NCBI GenBank assembly: GCA_964036275.1
Contig: OZ038440.1
Location: 1,302,001-1,366,000, forward strand
Direction: 5' to 3'
Length of the DNA: 64,000 nt
Origin: Litoditis marina
Lineage: Eukaryota > Nematoda > Chromadorea > Rhabditida > Rhabditidae
The notes beneath the pieces were generated by a model. That model had not been told where the DNA came from and did no database searches. It worked only from the letters and a program-made list of their open reading frames with translations. Position 1 is the stretch's first letter. Each line of letters starts with the position of its first letter. The translations under genes were made by a program, and so were the position numbers. Shown here in pieces: positions 48,440 through 61,000 of the stretch.

Positions 48440-51251
48440 TCAAGCAGAGGTGGAATGAGCAATCTGGGACCTCTGGGACCGCATCTGGGTGACGACGGCA
48501 ACAGGAGTTTCCTTCCGAAGCCCTAACAGAGTGAACAACACTCTTCTTAACTGAGGGTTGAAGTAGAAGTAGATGTAGGGGTTGATGGAGTTGTTCATGA
48601 TACTTATTATGTTCTGAGCGAGACACGAGTAGTAGTAACCATAGCCCACGGCTATACCTGGTAGGAACGAGAACGACAATGTCTGCATCTCCAGGAAGAA
48701 ACACACTATTGCCCCCTGAAACGAACTTTGACTGAAGGTGGAAAAAAGATGAGTTCGACCTTGTAGAATTAATCGATTGTTAGAATCGGATCGAACAACG
48801 AACGCGACGTGGTACTGATTCTCCGTGGTCGTTCAGAAAAGGCAGGCTAGAATGGTTGATATTTAGGATGTTATTTCAAAGACATTTTTGTAATTGCGAG
48901 TACTGTACCTGTATCAGCATGCTGATCTCCGTCTTTCGTCTCTGCTTATCCACCCCGCCCGCCCCAGTTACACTCCTGATTTCGGCGAACTTGGTCCTGA
49001 TGAACGCGAATATGACTATGTAGAATACAAACATAAGAATAGGTAGTTGGAAACTTTGCTGAGTCATCACCTGAAAGAGAAAAACAATTTTGGACGTAGA
49101 CAAACATTTTGGGTTTTTTTTTCTAAATCGAGTGAATCCTCCCGGAAGTGAAGTCACGATGCACTTGATTGACAGAAGGCCCACAACTCAAAACCGCGTC
49201 AGCTTTTTCTTGGCGGAAAATGTAACAAAAAATGTAATTTCACACTGCTATGCGCTCGAGCGGATTGACGTAAAACATGGGCGACATTAGAACTCAGTAA
49301 TGAAATTCTCAAAAGTGAAGACTATACGATATGTTTATGTATCCATGTTGTAAAAAAGTTTTCCTGTACAACTACTGCGAATTACGCGTCGCGCAAACAA
49401 ACAAGCAGCTCACTGTAGCTTATGATACTTTAATGAACAACAGAACTGACAGACCAGCGCACCACCCAACGTGTGGGTGGGTTCGAGTTGGACACGAGCT
49501 AGATGATTATAAATCAGGCTTGTAATTCATCCGATTTTCACTTACTGATCAACTTCTTCCGTACCTCATACCATATTGCTGTCAAATGAGCATACGGATT
49601 CTCGTAATTGCAAGATATTGAGAAATAGAACCCGGTCGCCGAAAAGTTCTTTTTACAAGTCACCAAGTTGTATATCGTCACTTCACACAATAAAATAGCC
49701 CAAACAACAACCATTGTACTGAAAATATTATTCGAAGCATCGTTGCTATTCAGCCCATCCAATCAGAGCAGTTTGTTAGGGAAATCTCACATCAGAACTG
49801 ATTGTGACTCAAAAATCGGGGCGATGTTCTTAAAAACATATTTTTGTGTAATCTTGCTTTGAATACGGTCGATTAGGGCATTCGGAGAATAAGGGTCAAA
49901 CTAGACAAATTACAAAATGGACATGGTAACGTTTCGAAGATCATTATGGAATGGTGAGGGTGGTTGGTTTTCGTGCAGTTCCTACATGCTTCCTTGTCAG
50001 TGACAACTAATACATATATGTATACATATAATACACAGTTCATTCAATTACCTATGAACCTACAGAAGCCTCGTCAAAACAGATTCACTCCTGTAAGTGA
50101 ACCACAAGAAAGTTATCTCCATACAAATTTGGTGTTTTCTGATGAAACTCTTTTAAAACATACCCGAATATTCGTTTTCCCTCGAACATGAACAGATTGA
50201 CCCTGGGTAGTAGAAATACGGTAAATCGGTTGATGGACATAACGAAAGTGAACAAGAGAACACCATTGTAACACACGGTATCTAGCACGGTGAACACGTT
50301 GTAGACGATAGATGAGGAGCCAGTATAGATCTAAAACCCTATAGATGTTATCATTCCGACCCAAAATATATTGGGTATGAAAAACATCGAATACTTTGAG
50401 CCCAAACGGATCTCAGTGCAGATAAAAACCTACACAAGTGTATGAAAACTAGTGTTCGTGATATTTCTGGAATGTATGTCGTCAATGGACAAACGCAGAG
50501 CCAATCTACAGAGGTCGATGTGCTGTGCCGATGCTTCTGAGCTGAAACTTTTCGTAAAACAAGCTTCAAACCCGTTTTGTCTATTATAATACACTCACGT
50601 TTTCTCCGTGAAGTGAGAGCGGAAAAGCAACTACAATCTGGGCGATGAGTTGTCCGATATCACATGACGTCATGTTTGCCGCAATGAGGAAGAAGGCCAA
50701 TTGCGAGGGGTTACTGCTCTTCAGCTAAATAACATCCTATTACGCAAGCTCGTAAAGTAATTTTAAAACATCAGAGAAGTCTTCAGAGCTTGGTTCATGA
50801 CGCGATGTTATCGATTTAGTTAGTTTTTTATTGGTTAGTACGAACCGCACACGAGGTGACAAGAGGTTTTTATTGGAAGTGTCGACAGTTCGTTGAATTC
50901 ACCGTCTTCAGGGCCTGAGAAGACATCAAATTACCACAACCAAAAGTTGCCGAGGTGCATAGACAGTAGGACATGGAGTTTATAAAGAGTTTCCCCTGCA
51001 TTTAGATAATGTTTGAGTGTAACGAACACACAACCTACACTTCTGCGATTGCTGTCATGTTCATCATTACACCTGATCCCGTATGACAATACGCGGGGAG
51101 AAGAAAAGTGTACCTTGAAAATGACGACCAGTAGTGTTGTGTTAGGTACGAGACCGATGAGAGAGAAAACTAGGTAGGTGAAGGCGATGGCATAACTGAT
51201 TGCCGGGGTTGGTGGAGGGATCGCCGCGGTTGTCGTTGTTATATTCTCCAT
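48440..51251 (-). CDS. serpentine receptor G (7TM GPCR, class unassigned)
   Basis: Six exons: 51114-51251, 50599-50724, 50164-50330, 49565-49718, 48909-49070 and 48440-48715; 340 residues. N-terminus MENITTTTAAIPPPTPAIS, sequon NIT. A GTTCCAG acceptor lies nine bases before the ATG. TM1 has SLIGLVPNTTLLVVIFK; TM2 exon NPSQLAFFLIAANMTSCDIG; TM3 CYNGVLLFTF then INRFTVFLLP; TM4 exon TMVVVWAILLCEVTIYNL with extracellular YFSISC; TM5 exon starts VMTQQSFQLPILMFV and ends RRKTEISMLIQ; TM7 NNSINPYIYFYF, followed by NPQLRRVLFTLLGLRK. Receptor H is its closest relative, and identity runs through all exons. Confidence 0.9.
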
Positions 51252-54200
51252 TTGGGAAACTGGAACATTTCCCGTTTTCACAAATTCGTACACAGTAAAT
51301 ATACACTACAAAACCAATACAAATTGTAAGTGAATGGGCCAACATTTGAAATACGTGATGATCACAACCTTGATGATCAAGTACGAGAAAATAAATAGTA
51401 ACGAAATCTTAAGCGAGATGTCATCAATTCTGCGAAGAAGACCTGCTTGTTTTGATATCGTCTGATAGAAAAAAGGTTAAAATCGGCCATGTATGAATCG
51501 GCCAATGTCTGGTTTTACAGAAACAACCAAATCTTGATTCAAAAATGGTTCGAAATGTACCACTCCATAATTTAGTGAGTACGGTCTCCGGACACACTGG
51601 GATAACAACATACTCTGCAGTGGAAAACTATTGCTATTTTGATATCGGCGTCATCTGTTTATGTTTTTCATGTTAATGATGCGATTGGAAATGAATTCCA
51701 TTTTAAGTGACTTTAGGGTATTTATATTTCTGTTTCTATGGTATTCCTGACCAGGCACCAGGAATAACACCTTATCAGAGTAGAATACATAAATGAATAA
51801 CAATAATGCAATGTTTTCAACTCCAATTCTCAACACTCGTTTGTCAGTAAAATTTAGTTGAGTAGATGGCAAGGAATCGACTAATTAGTTGCAGTCCGCA
51901 TGCGTCTTATATAGTGGGGGCGATGCTTGAATACTCCTCCTGAATAGCACTGTAATGAACCTATTCCAATACTTGTGAGGTTTCTAATGCACACAATCTC
52001 ACAGGTCATTATGGTCAACAGGAGCGATCTCAAAATACACTCTGAGTAGACTAAACATATGAAACATTCAAAGAGCAAACAGCATCCGTAGTGCTCAAAT
52101 AAGAGCCGGAAGAGATCTCACTCCCGTATCCACATGGTGTTTAAAGTTAACACAGAACTGATCGAATCTCAGTCCCAAATAACGGCGTATACAAAATATG
52201 AATTATCCCCACGAGCTAATGTGTTTACCATAACTCTAAACGGGAGAAGTATAAAATACTTTGTGAACAGCTATACGCAAAACGCAAACTTTTCACACTG
52301 TAGAAGTGGCAGCTATATGGCGTGGTAGCGAGAAATTACCCCAGCTATGATCGTTCACGTTTCGGTTTCACGAATTTACAGCAGAGCGGGAAATCAGAAA
52401 GAGCGCGTGAAATGTTACCGTGTGAATTGAAGAGTTACACCACGCTAGATTTGGTAAGAAAGTAAACTTTTCGTACGCGTTTCTGAACCGTTGTTATAAG
52501 AAAAATCGTTGCGAAAAACAATCTTCAAGCGAGATTCCAAAAACGAATGATACCGAGAATTCTCATCAATCTGCCTGACGTCTAGAGATATTTGTCGAAA
52601 TAACGTTGAACGTTGACAGCAAAAGTGAATATAAATTTTATGGACGAGTTCGAAATAATTTAGTTGTATTTGGTATGAATTCTGCATTACTTCGATCTTT
52701 CATCCGTAGTTTGACCACTAAATCATTACGGTTTTCAACGAAAACTCAGGCTATTGTTATTGTTCCAAAATTTCTATTGTTCTAAAATTTCCGCATGAAC
52801 TGACCAGAGCCGTTTGATATTCGCTTGAAATGGGACGAATCATAGAAGCGTACAACTTTCGCCAATGAATTGAGATGTGGCGCATCTTGTTATCTCCTCC
52901 AAATCATTTATTCGGTGTTGTTCAGGCAGAACGTATTAAGACGTAAGAATTCGAACCAGTGGAAATGGCCTGTGAAATCGCACGTAACCGAGACATATGG
53001 AGTTTGCTTTCTTCTTCTACCAGGCTGAGAAGAAAGGAAACAAAATAACACATATGCATAAATAGAAGGTGCACTAGAGAAAGCATGATTTCTCGGAAGT
53101 CTCAGATATTTTGGACTAACCAGTTTTGACAAAATTTTGATAGGAAAACGAAAAAGCTATCAGAGTACTAACGGTACCTATTCGCGGTACAGTAACGACT
53201 TATCGGAAGTAAATTTTCTAATAATCATCCAAGAACATTTCTTTAAAAAAACTCTAATCAACCTATGCTAGACGCAGACACTACAATTTACTTGTTGAGT
53301 GCACTTTCCGGGTTCAGGTAACTATGAAAACTGCCGTTCCTCTCAATTAAAAATTTTGATGAAAGTTCGCCAACTCGAGTTTAGACAACATCACAAAGGT
53401 ATATAATAGAATATAATGAATTTATTCGTGATTCAACAGCTCTTCGAAGAATCGATTACGATACAGTATATACTAACAATTATGTACATGTGACTGGATA
53501 TTTTGTGACAAAATATCCAGTTAGTTCGTGTGATTCTGTCGTTCACAGTATAGAATGGTATTAACTGTTTCGCTAGCAATTACCTTCACCTTATGCAAAG
53601 TTCACATGATATGTCTCGTGACAAGTTCATAAAGACCTTCAACACATAGTGATTAGTAGAATTATCTGAGATGTTGGACATATATCGAGTTGGAGTTTCT
53701 GAGATATTGCTATAGTCATTTCCCTAATATGACTGCATAGTAAATTACCCTGTCCACAACCGATTGACAAACCCTACACCTTGTCAACAGTGATGATGAT
53801 CGACACTTGCTTCGCATAATTGTTGCTAGACCTACAGTTACAATGTACAAAACTTGCTCGATTAACTATATTTTAATTGGTAGTGTATTTTCACGAATCT
53901 TCACGCGTTTAGTAACTCATAATAGACATTAAGGCCACGATTTCTTAGAACAATGTCAATATAACTTCTTCAACCTAACTTAGAAAAAAAGTTGCTTATT
54001 GGAAAACCAAAACACAAAAATGAAGATTCGAAAACGATACAGTATTTACTAACAATTATGTACGTGTGACTGGATATTTTGTGACGAAAACCTTTCATTT
54101 TAGAGAGGTGATTATCAAGCTCATCTGAGTTTCTCTCAATTAAATAGCAAGAACAGAGCAGTCATTGCCCGTTTTGATAACACTTTTCACAGTATATCAG

Positions 54201-54864
54201 TTCGGCTTCGAGAAACGCGAATTTTAATTCACTCAAGCAGCACAGTTTCTCTAACAAATTCTCACAAATATCAATGAGTAGTCTTCATGTCCCGTGGTTT
54301 ATGAACCGCGACATGTTGTGTTATAAAAATGGTAAGTTTTATTCCGTTTATTGTGACATAAAATGTAATAAAAACAGCTTCAGCGTTTAAAACGAAACCA
54401 CAGTGACTTGAACTTCGTTTTTCCAATGAAACTCCGCCATTTCAGTAAGAATCTCTTGGCTTACTGACGAAATGACTTAATAAAAAACAGGTAGGAGATG
54501 CTGAGCACCACATTCATATACAAGTTTGACCAGAACAATATTGTTGAGAAAGACGGACTGGAAAGACTTGCTTTCATAAATTACATGCAATATCAATAAA
54601 TAAACTCACTGAAACCTCGTGAAACATGTAAAACATAATCTGGAATTTAATTTCAATTTTGATGAGTTTAATCACATGTTCACTTCCAAGGTGCAAAAGT
54701 ACATAAATGAAATCCAATAAAAGCGTGTGAAAATAATTGATAAGTCATACATATATGCTGATGATTTGCCAAGTTATGTTTACGAGCCGGGCCAATTCAA
54801 TTGTTTGGCATTTCAACGTCCTTTAGTCCCCTTACTCCTTCCAAACGTCATAATTTTGTCTTTC
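51252..54864. other. no gene recognised
   Basis: AT-rich. A segment of about 65 bases near 53455-53515 is repeated near 54035-54090 (both contain ACTAACAATTATGTAC and GACTGGATATTTTGTGAC). Short frames lack splice context. Confidence 0.4.
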
Positions 54865-56281
54865 TCACCATGAATATTTGTGCGGAATAAAGAGTTGCAG
54901 TAGCAGAATCACCAACACTGATAGTAGCATGAAAACGGCGACGATTATGGAGTGAGTGATAATGGTATACGACATAGAACGCTCTGCAGATTCCGTGAGA
55001 ACCTTGACTTCTGTTCCCGAATCAAATGTAGAGTTCTGAAAAACAGGAACAACAATTATTACTGCTCAAGAAAGTTTGAAAACTTTAGTATTCCATCCAC
55101 AAAAAAGTGTTTCATTCATAGTGCTTTGCTAAACGATAGATTTCACTAAACAACAAGATACATTCCTGAATTTTGCTGCCGAAGGTATGACTGATTTCCT
55201 ATTTCGTTGTGGTTAATTGTATAAAGTGCACCATATTATAGGTGAGTGTTATTTACGGGAGAGCGCCTGCAGGTAACCTGTGCATCGTTAAAGGGCCGTG
55301 GGGTTATTCACAGATGTCTCCGGAAATGATCACATAATACTTACTTCAGAATCAATGAAGCAGTCGCCAGCAATAGACCTGTCGTCTCAATGAAAAACGA
55401 TACGACCGCAGTGTAGATATATTTATTTTTTTCTGAAAAGTGTTATACAATCAGTTTGGATTGATACTCTAATCAATTAAAACATTTTCTAAATTGTACA
55501 CGGTTCCGGTATAAAGGTTGGAAGGGGGGGGGCTAACGTGCCAAACATGATTATTGACTGAGTTCAGGTGCACGTGAACCCTCTATCGATGGTTATGCTT
55601 TGCACAGTGACGGCTCTACCCGCCAACCGAACGGCAAATCGCACTCTTATAGATGTCAAATTCATACAAAGAAAATTTGTCTCTTAGAAACCACCGAGAA
55701 AAATGTGACCGAATTCTTTTCGAAGATGCCTTTTAACTCATCGTCCCATGACTCGATTTCCTGCCTTATTTCATTCTGTTCACTTTCGAAACCCATCCAC
55801 ACCAAAATCAGACAATATGCTAAAAAGCCATTTGCGAACCACCAAAACCACTTTTTATATAAAGTAAATTTCTTTCTCAAATTTGGTTTCGTTATTGGCA
55901 CCAAATGAATAATGTTGAAGAGTAGAGCATAGATGATTGTGTCTTTTGCTAGAGAAAAAATTGAAATTTCCAGCAGCAACACTGCCCACGATAGAATAGG
56001 GCTGAAGTTGAAAGAATTGGAGATCAAAGCTGGATACGGTAGTACGAATAGGGGGCTGTGCACAGTCACCAGAATAGAAAAGAACATTGGAAACACGATT
56101 TGTAGTATGAGTATTTTTCGATAAATGGTTGGGGTGACTTCAGATAGATGAAAATAGTTCCAAGTGCCACGACCGTGTTAATAGCTGAAGTGGTGATAAA
56201 AGCATAGTTCTGTATCTCGAATAGTCGATTTTCTTTCTGACAGTTGAAAGCCGTGGCGAATCCATAGAAAATGGATTGCAT
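54865..56281 (-). pseudogene. Str-superfamily-like serpentine receptor, broken
   Basis: Three exons are visible: 55695-56281, 55345-55432 and 54865-55035 (ending TGA). Exon 1 matches the intact plus-strand gene at 62822 closely (YGFATAFNCQKE, INTVVALGTIFIYLKSP, SPLFVLPYPALISN, FAKDTI-like, KKWFWW). It has lost one base near 56130, throwing the frame before TM2; downstream of the break the other frame is open to the exon end. The donor reads GTGGTT where the intact copy has GTAAGT. Exon 2 needs two fewer bases at its start to keep the paralogue's frame (KNKYIYTAVVSFFIET). Exon 3 is open and ends in a single hydrophobic helix and IPHKYSW. The hydrophobicity and the SP..FVLPYP motif in TM2 recall srh/sri-type receptors; class is inference. 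Confidence 0.7.
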
Positions 56282-57200
56282 CTCCCGTACGATATAACCG
56301 TAGATCAGCGAAAAGTACACGGAGTAAGTGGGTCCAATTTGAAATTGGAGTAGTTAGATTTTTCATAAAGACGGCGGTAAGATAAAGGCAAGCGTAGCTG
56401 TGTTTTCATCAATGTTCAATTTGTCACAAGTGCGAGAGTATGGTTTATGTACAGCCCCCCCTCCCCCTCTAGTGTTGTTTATAAGATCTGTTCAACATTA
56501 CTTTACTGCTTCGCTCGTACATTTCGGTGTAAAACTTTTCGTAGGGTTTTTGAAAATCCTATAATTAGGCACAGACAACAAGAAAAATCACGAACAACTA
56601 TTTTATTCAACAAACATGTTTCGAGAATACAACGCTCGTTTATTTTTTCCCGATTCTCACTTCCGCGTTTACCTGTGTTTCCGACCTGCTTTTCATAAAA
56701 ACGAAACTAGAAAACTGAGTGAAGGTGATGATGTATTTTAAGTCATGCCTATAGTGAACAATACAAAGTTGTTGACAATGGTTGATTACAGTTAAATGGT
56801 GGAGTGGGGAAAAAAGCAAAACCAGAAACATGCACAACGATCGGATAAATTATACAGACCATTCAAGTTTCTTTCAGACACTGTTCACGACGCATACAAA
56901 CTAGCATGAGAATATCGATTACCATGGTTAACATAACCACTCAAACTCTAAATCTAACGATAACCCCTTGAAGATATCCTCACACGTGCAAGGCATAAGA
57001 ACTTATGATTTTAAAGTTGTTCCACACAACAACGTCTCACCCTGTTCCTTTAGAGACAATCCACTCCTATAAGAGCAACAGGAGAAAAATTGTGCACTTT
57101 GTAGTTGAGTTTTTGGAGAAAATGTGTGAAAAGTACGTGATTTTCTGTTTTTATTTCAGATTTTTCTGAAACCGGCTGCGGCTGGAACCTGTATATGGAC
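56282..57200. other. no gene recognised
   Basis: Upstream region of the broken receptor, then non-coding sequence up to the 25-bp minisatellite. No supported exon. Confidence 0.4.
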
Positions 57201-57205
57201 TAAGA

Positions 57206-57880
57206 TTGAGAAGGAAGGTTGCGCTTAGTGTTGAGGGGAAGTATGGTACCCTAAGTCGAGAAGAACTGGCGCGCCTTATGTTAAGGAGAGTTTCGCGCCC
57301 TAGGTTGTCTAAGTTCAGAAGAACTCTCGCAACGTATGTCAGGGAGAACTCTCGCGCTTTATGTTATGGAAAAGTCTCGCGGTCTATGTAAAGGAGAACT
57401 CTCGCACTCTATGTTGAGAAAAAGTCTCGCGCTCCATCTTAGGGAGAACTCTCGCGCTCTATGTTGAGAGAATGTCCCGCGCTCTATGTAAGGGAGAAAT
57501 CTCGCGCTCTATGTTAAGGAAAATTCTCGCGCTCTATGTTAGGGAGAACTCTCGCGCTCTATGCTAAAGAAAGTTCTCGCGCTCTATGTTAGGGAGAGCT
57601 CTCGCGCTCTATGTTAAGGAAAAGTCACGCGTTCTATGTTCAAGATGAGTCCCGCGCTCTATGCTAAGGCAAACTCTCGCAAACTCTCAAAACATTGCGT
57701 CATATGTTGAGTAAAACTTTCACGCTCTATTGTTGAAGGAAGGAAACTAAATGCGCTCTATGATAACGAGAAGTCTCGCTCTCTAAGTTGACGAGAAGTC
57801 TTGCGCTTTAGGTCGAGGAAAAGATTCGCGCTCTATGTTGAAATACATTTCGCGCACTATGTTAAGTACAGGTCTAGCTC
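57206..57880. repeat. 25-bp minisatellite
   Basis: Around 25 imperfect copies of a 25-bp unit built on CTCGCGCTCTATGTTAAGGA. Spacing of the GCTCTATG core is exactly 25 in the middle (57481, 57506, 57531) and drifts at both edges. Non-coding. Confidence 0.9.
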
Positions 57881-58030
57881 ACGTCGTGAAACAATTAATA
57901 TGAAAACAACAAAGATAGGGTGAGGGAAAGAGAGAGAGCTGCAAGCTATTGCCAGCCTAGACTCATCAAGGGAGGGGGAGCCGGCACCTTCCTTGTGTTC
58001 TATGAACAATATCTGGAGATTTATTCAAGA

Positions 58031-61000
58031 CTATCCATTTCCAATTCGGGACCTCCTCGATCTAATTTTCGGTACCACAACGAAGACACTGTCCTTCCGA
58101 AGTCCGATCAGAGTGAACAACACCCTCCTCAACTGAGGATTGAAGTAGAAGTAAATATAGGGGTTGATGGAGTTGTTCACAATACTAATCATGTTCTGAG
58201 CGAGAGTGGAATAATAATAACCGTAGCCCACGGCTATACCGGGTAGAAACGAGAACGACAATGTTTGGATTTCCAGAAAGAAACACACGATGGCTCCCTG
58301 AAACTTCGAGTTCGATATATTGCTCACTCTCACCACAAAGACAGAAAACGGCTCAATCAATTGAAAAAGTAACGAGTGTTCGTTGATTCTCTGCCGAAAG
58401 GTGAGAAAGTGTGCAGACCAAAGTTACACAGAGAGCTGGCCTCTTACCTTTGTTTCTGTGTTTTTTTTTCGTATTCTCAGAGAAGTGGCGTACGTATATG
58501 GTATATGACATCGGTTCGTGAACGAACACGCAATAATAAGATGATAATATTGGTGATTTACTCGAATCAAGCACGAGGTGAAATAGATGTTTATTGCAGT
58601 GGATTTTTTTTGAACTAATAAAAATAAATATATTTTTGAATATGAGTTAAAATAGATATTTTTTTCAAGCTGAAATAAACATCTATTTCACCTCGTGTTT
58701 GTTTCAAGAAAATCACCAATATTATACTACAACATGCCGAGGTTCATAAACAGCGGAACATGGGGTAAAATTTTCACAATTTAGTTATTCTATGAGACGT
58801 AAACGCTCACTCGAAGGTTACGCTTGTTTTGTAAAACTACTTTTGAATATAACTGGTTTCACCTGTATCAGCATGCTGATCTCTGTCTTTCTTCTCTGCT
58901 TATCCACCCCAGGTGCTCCCGTTCCAGTTTTGATCTCAGCATGCTTGGTCCGGATGAATGCGAATATGATTATGTATAATACAAACATCAGAATAGGTAG
59001 TTGAAAACTTTGTTGAGTCATCACCTGAAAACATAATTGGTTTACATTTAGAATAGAATATTCACTCGCAATTAAACGCGTCTTTTGACAAACCGAAGAT
59101 ACGTGATATTATACAACTTGATTCGACATTTAGAATCACTCTGTTTTCGATCCATGGAATGGTCTACATACATCCCAAGTCCATTTTTTCCAGTATCCTG
59201 AGTAGAGCCCCAGGAACATTCACATGACCACTCAATTCGAAAACCACTCAATGATGTCACCTAGTCGTTTCGATAGAATCAGTCTTAAAGGGGGGCTGCA
59301 TTGAATGGGCGATTTGCCTAACGTGCTCCAATCGGAAAGACCAAAAGGCACTAGACGCAGAGCGGCAGGCGAGCGGCGCAATCATATTGGCAGTCGAGCC
59401 TGATTCGAAATTTTCTCTTGAATATGTTTTTATTATTTTTATTTTTTTCATATTTTTATTCATATTTTTAGGCGAGACTTGAGAGTTTTCCCTCAAATAA
59501 AATAATACTTCACATGTAATACCTCATGATGTGCTTGAACCAATAACCTTTCCATTATTCGATTGTACACTGCTTTGGTTCAGAAATGGCAGCTGGAAAA
59601 CTGCGAAATTCTGTTTCTCTTTTTTTTCTAATTTCGTACCTCATACCAAATAGCTGTCAAATGTGGATAGTGCGTCATATCACAAGATATTGAGAAATAG
59701 AACCCAGTGGCCGAGAAAGATTTTTTACAATCGACTAGATTATATATCGTCACTTCACAGAGCAAAATAACCCATACAACAAGCATTGTTCTGAAAAATT
59801 ATCAGCAATTAGAACCGATTCACTGGATCTCGAACGGAAAACAAACACATTTCAGAACTTGTTTTCAGTTCAGGTGCTGTGAAACGTTTCACAATTGAAT
59901 GTTTTTGTGAAACTGTTTTGAATAGCGTTCATTAAGGTGATTCCTAAATAATCATTTGATTGGCAGTAACAGAAATAAAGTATGTTTTGATATTCGGACA
60001 ATTGGAAACATATGGTTATTGTAGACACTTTGTGTGTATGTAGGAGAAAACTAGTCGTTTATACCTAGCAAAAACGTTGATTTTTTCGCCGGAAATTAAT
60101 TTGATACACACCTGAAAATCATTTTTCCCTCGAACAAGAACTGATTGACCCTGGGTAGTAGAAATACTGTGAATCTGTTGATAGTCATGGTGAAAGTGAA
60201 CAAGAGAACACCATTGTAACAGACGGTATCTAGCACGGTGAACACGTTGTAGACGATAGATGAGAAACCGGTATAGATCTGAAACTTCCTATATGGTATT
60301 GCGGCGACATGTTACGTGAAAACTGACCGGCACCACATACAACACGTATATAGTCAATGCACAGTCATGTAAAACATGTCAAAAAACCGCAGAACTCAGT
60401 AATGTACAATGACAGAGTGCACGATGCCTCAGTAGAATGCCAAATTTACGTGACTTTGACTTCAAGTATAGCATAAATTGATACACAATTTTAAGCCCGT
60501 GAGAGCCTTATTTTCCGGTGTTTCAGATTGCAAGCTATCTCCAAGTAGGAGCCGCTCGAGTTTCTTCTGTAATGGAATCTCACTCACGTTTACTCCATGG
60601 AGTGAGAGCGGAAAAGCCACTATAATCTGGGCAATGAGTTGGCAAATATCACATGCGGTCATATTGGCTGCAATGAGGAAAAAGGCCAGTTGCAAGGGGT
60701 TGCCGTTTTTCAGCTGAAAATAATATTATTATTATTCTAAACAAAGTGAAAATCTAAAACATCTTTGTTGACAAGGTTCGAGTCAATTTCCTGCAACTAA
60801 ACTTTTCACTGGAGAGTTGAACGCCTGCGCTAGTTGGAAATTGATTCACATGGAGTGGGAATGCCAAATAAGTCGATGCGCATGATAGGATGAAGTTTAA
60901 TGTCAACTTGATGAGTATGAGGTATTTCATTTTGATTCCAGAGGTAGTCACCAGATATTGGTTGTAGTTCGACTTAATACGAAACCTCATATGACAAATT

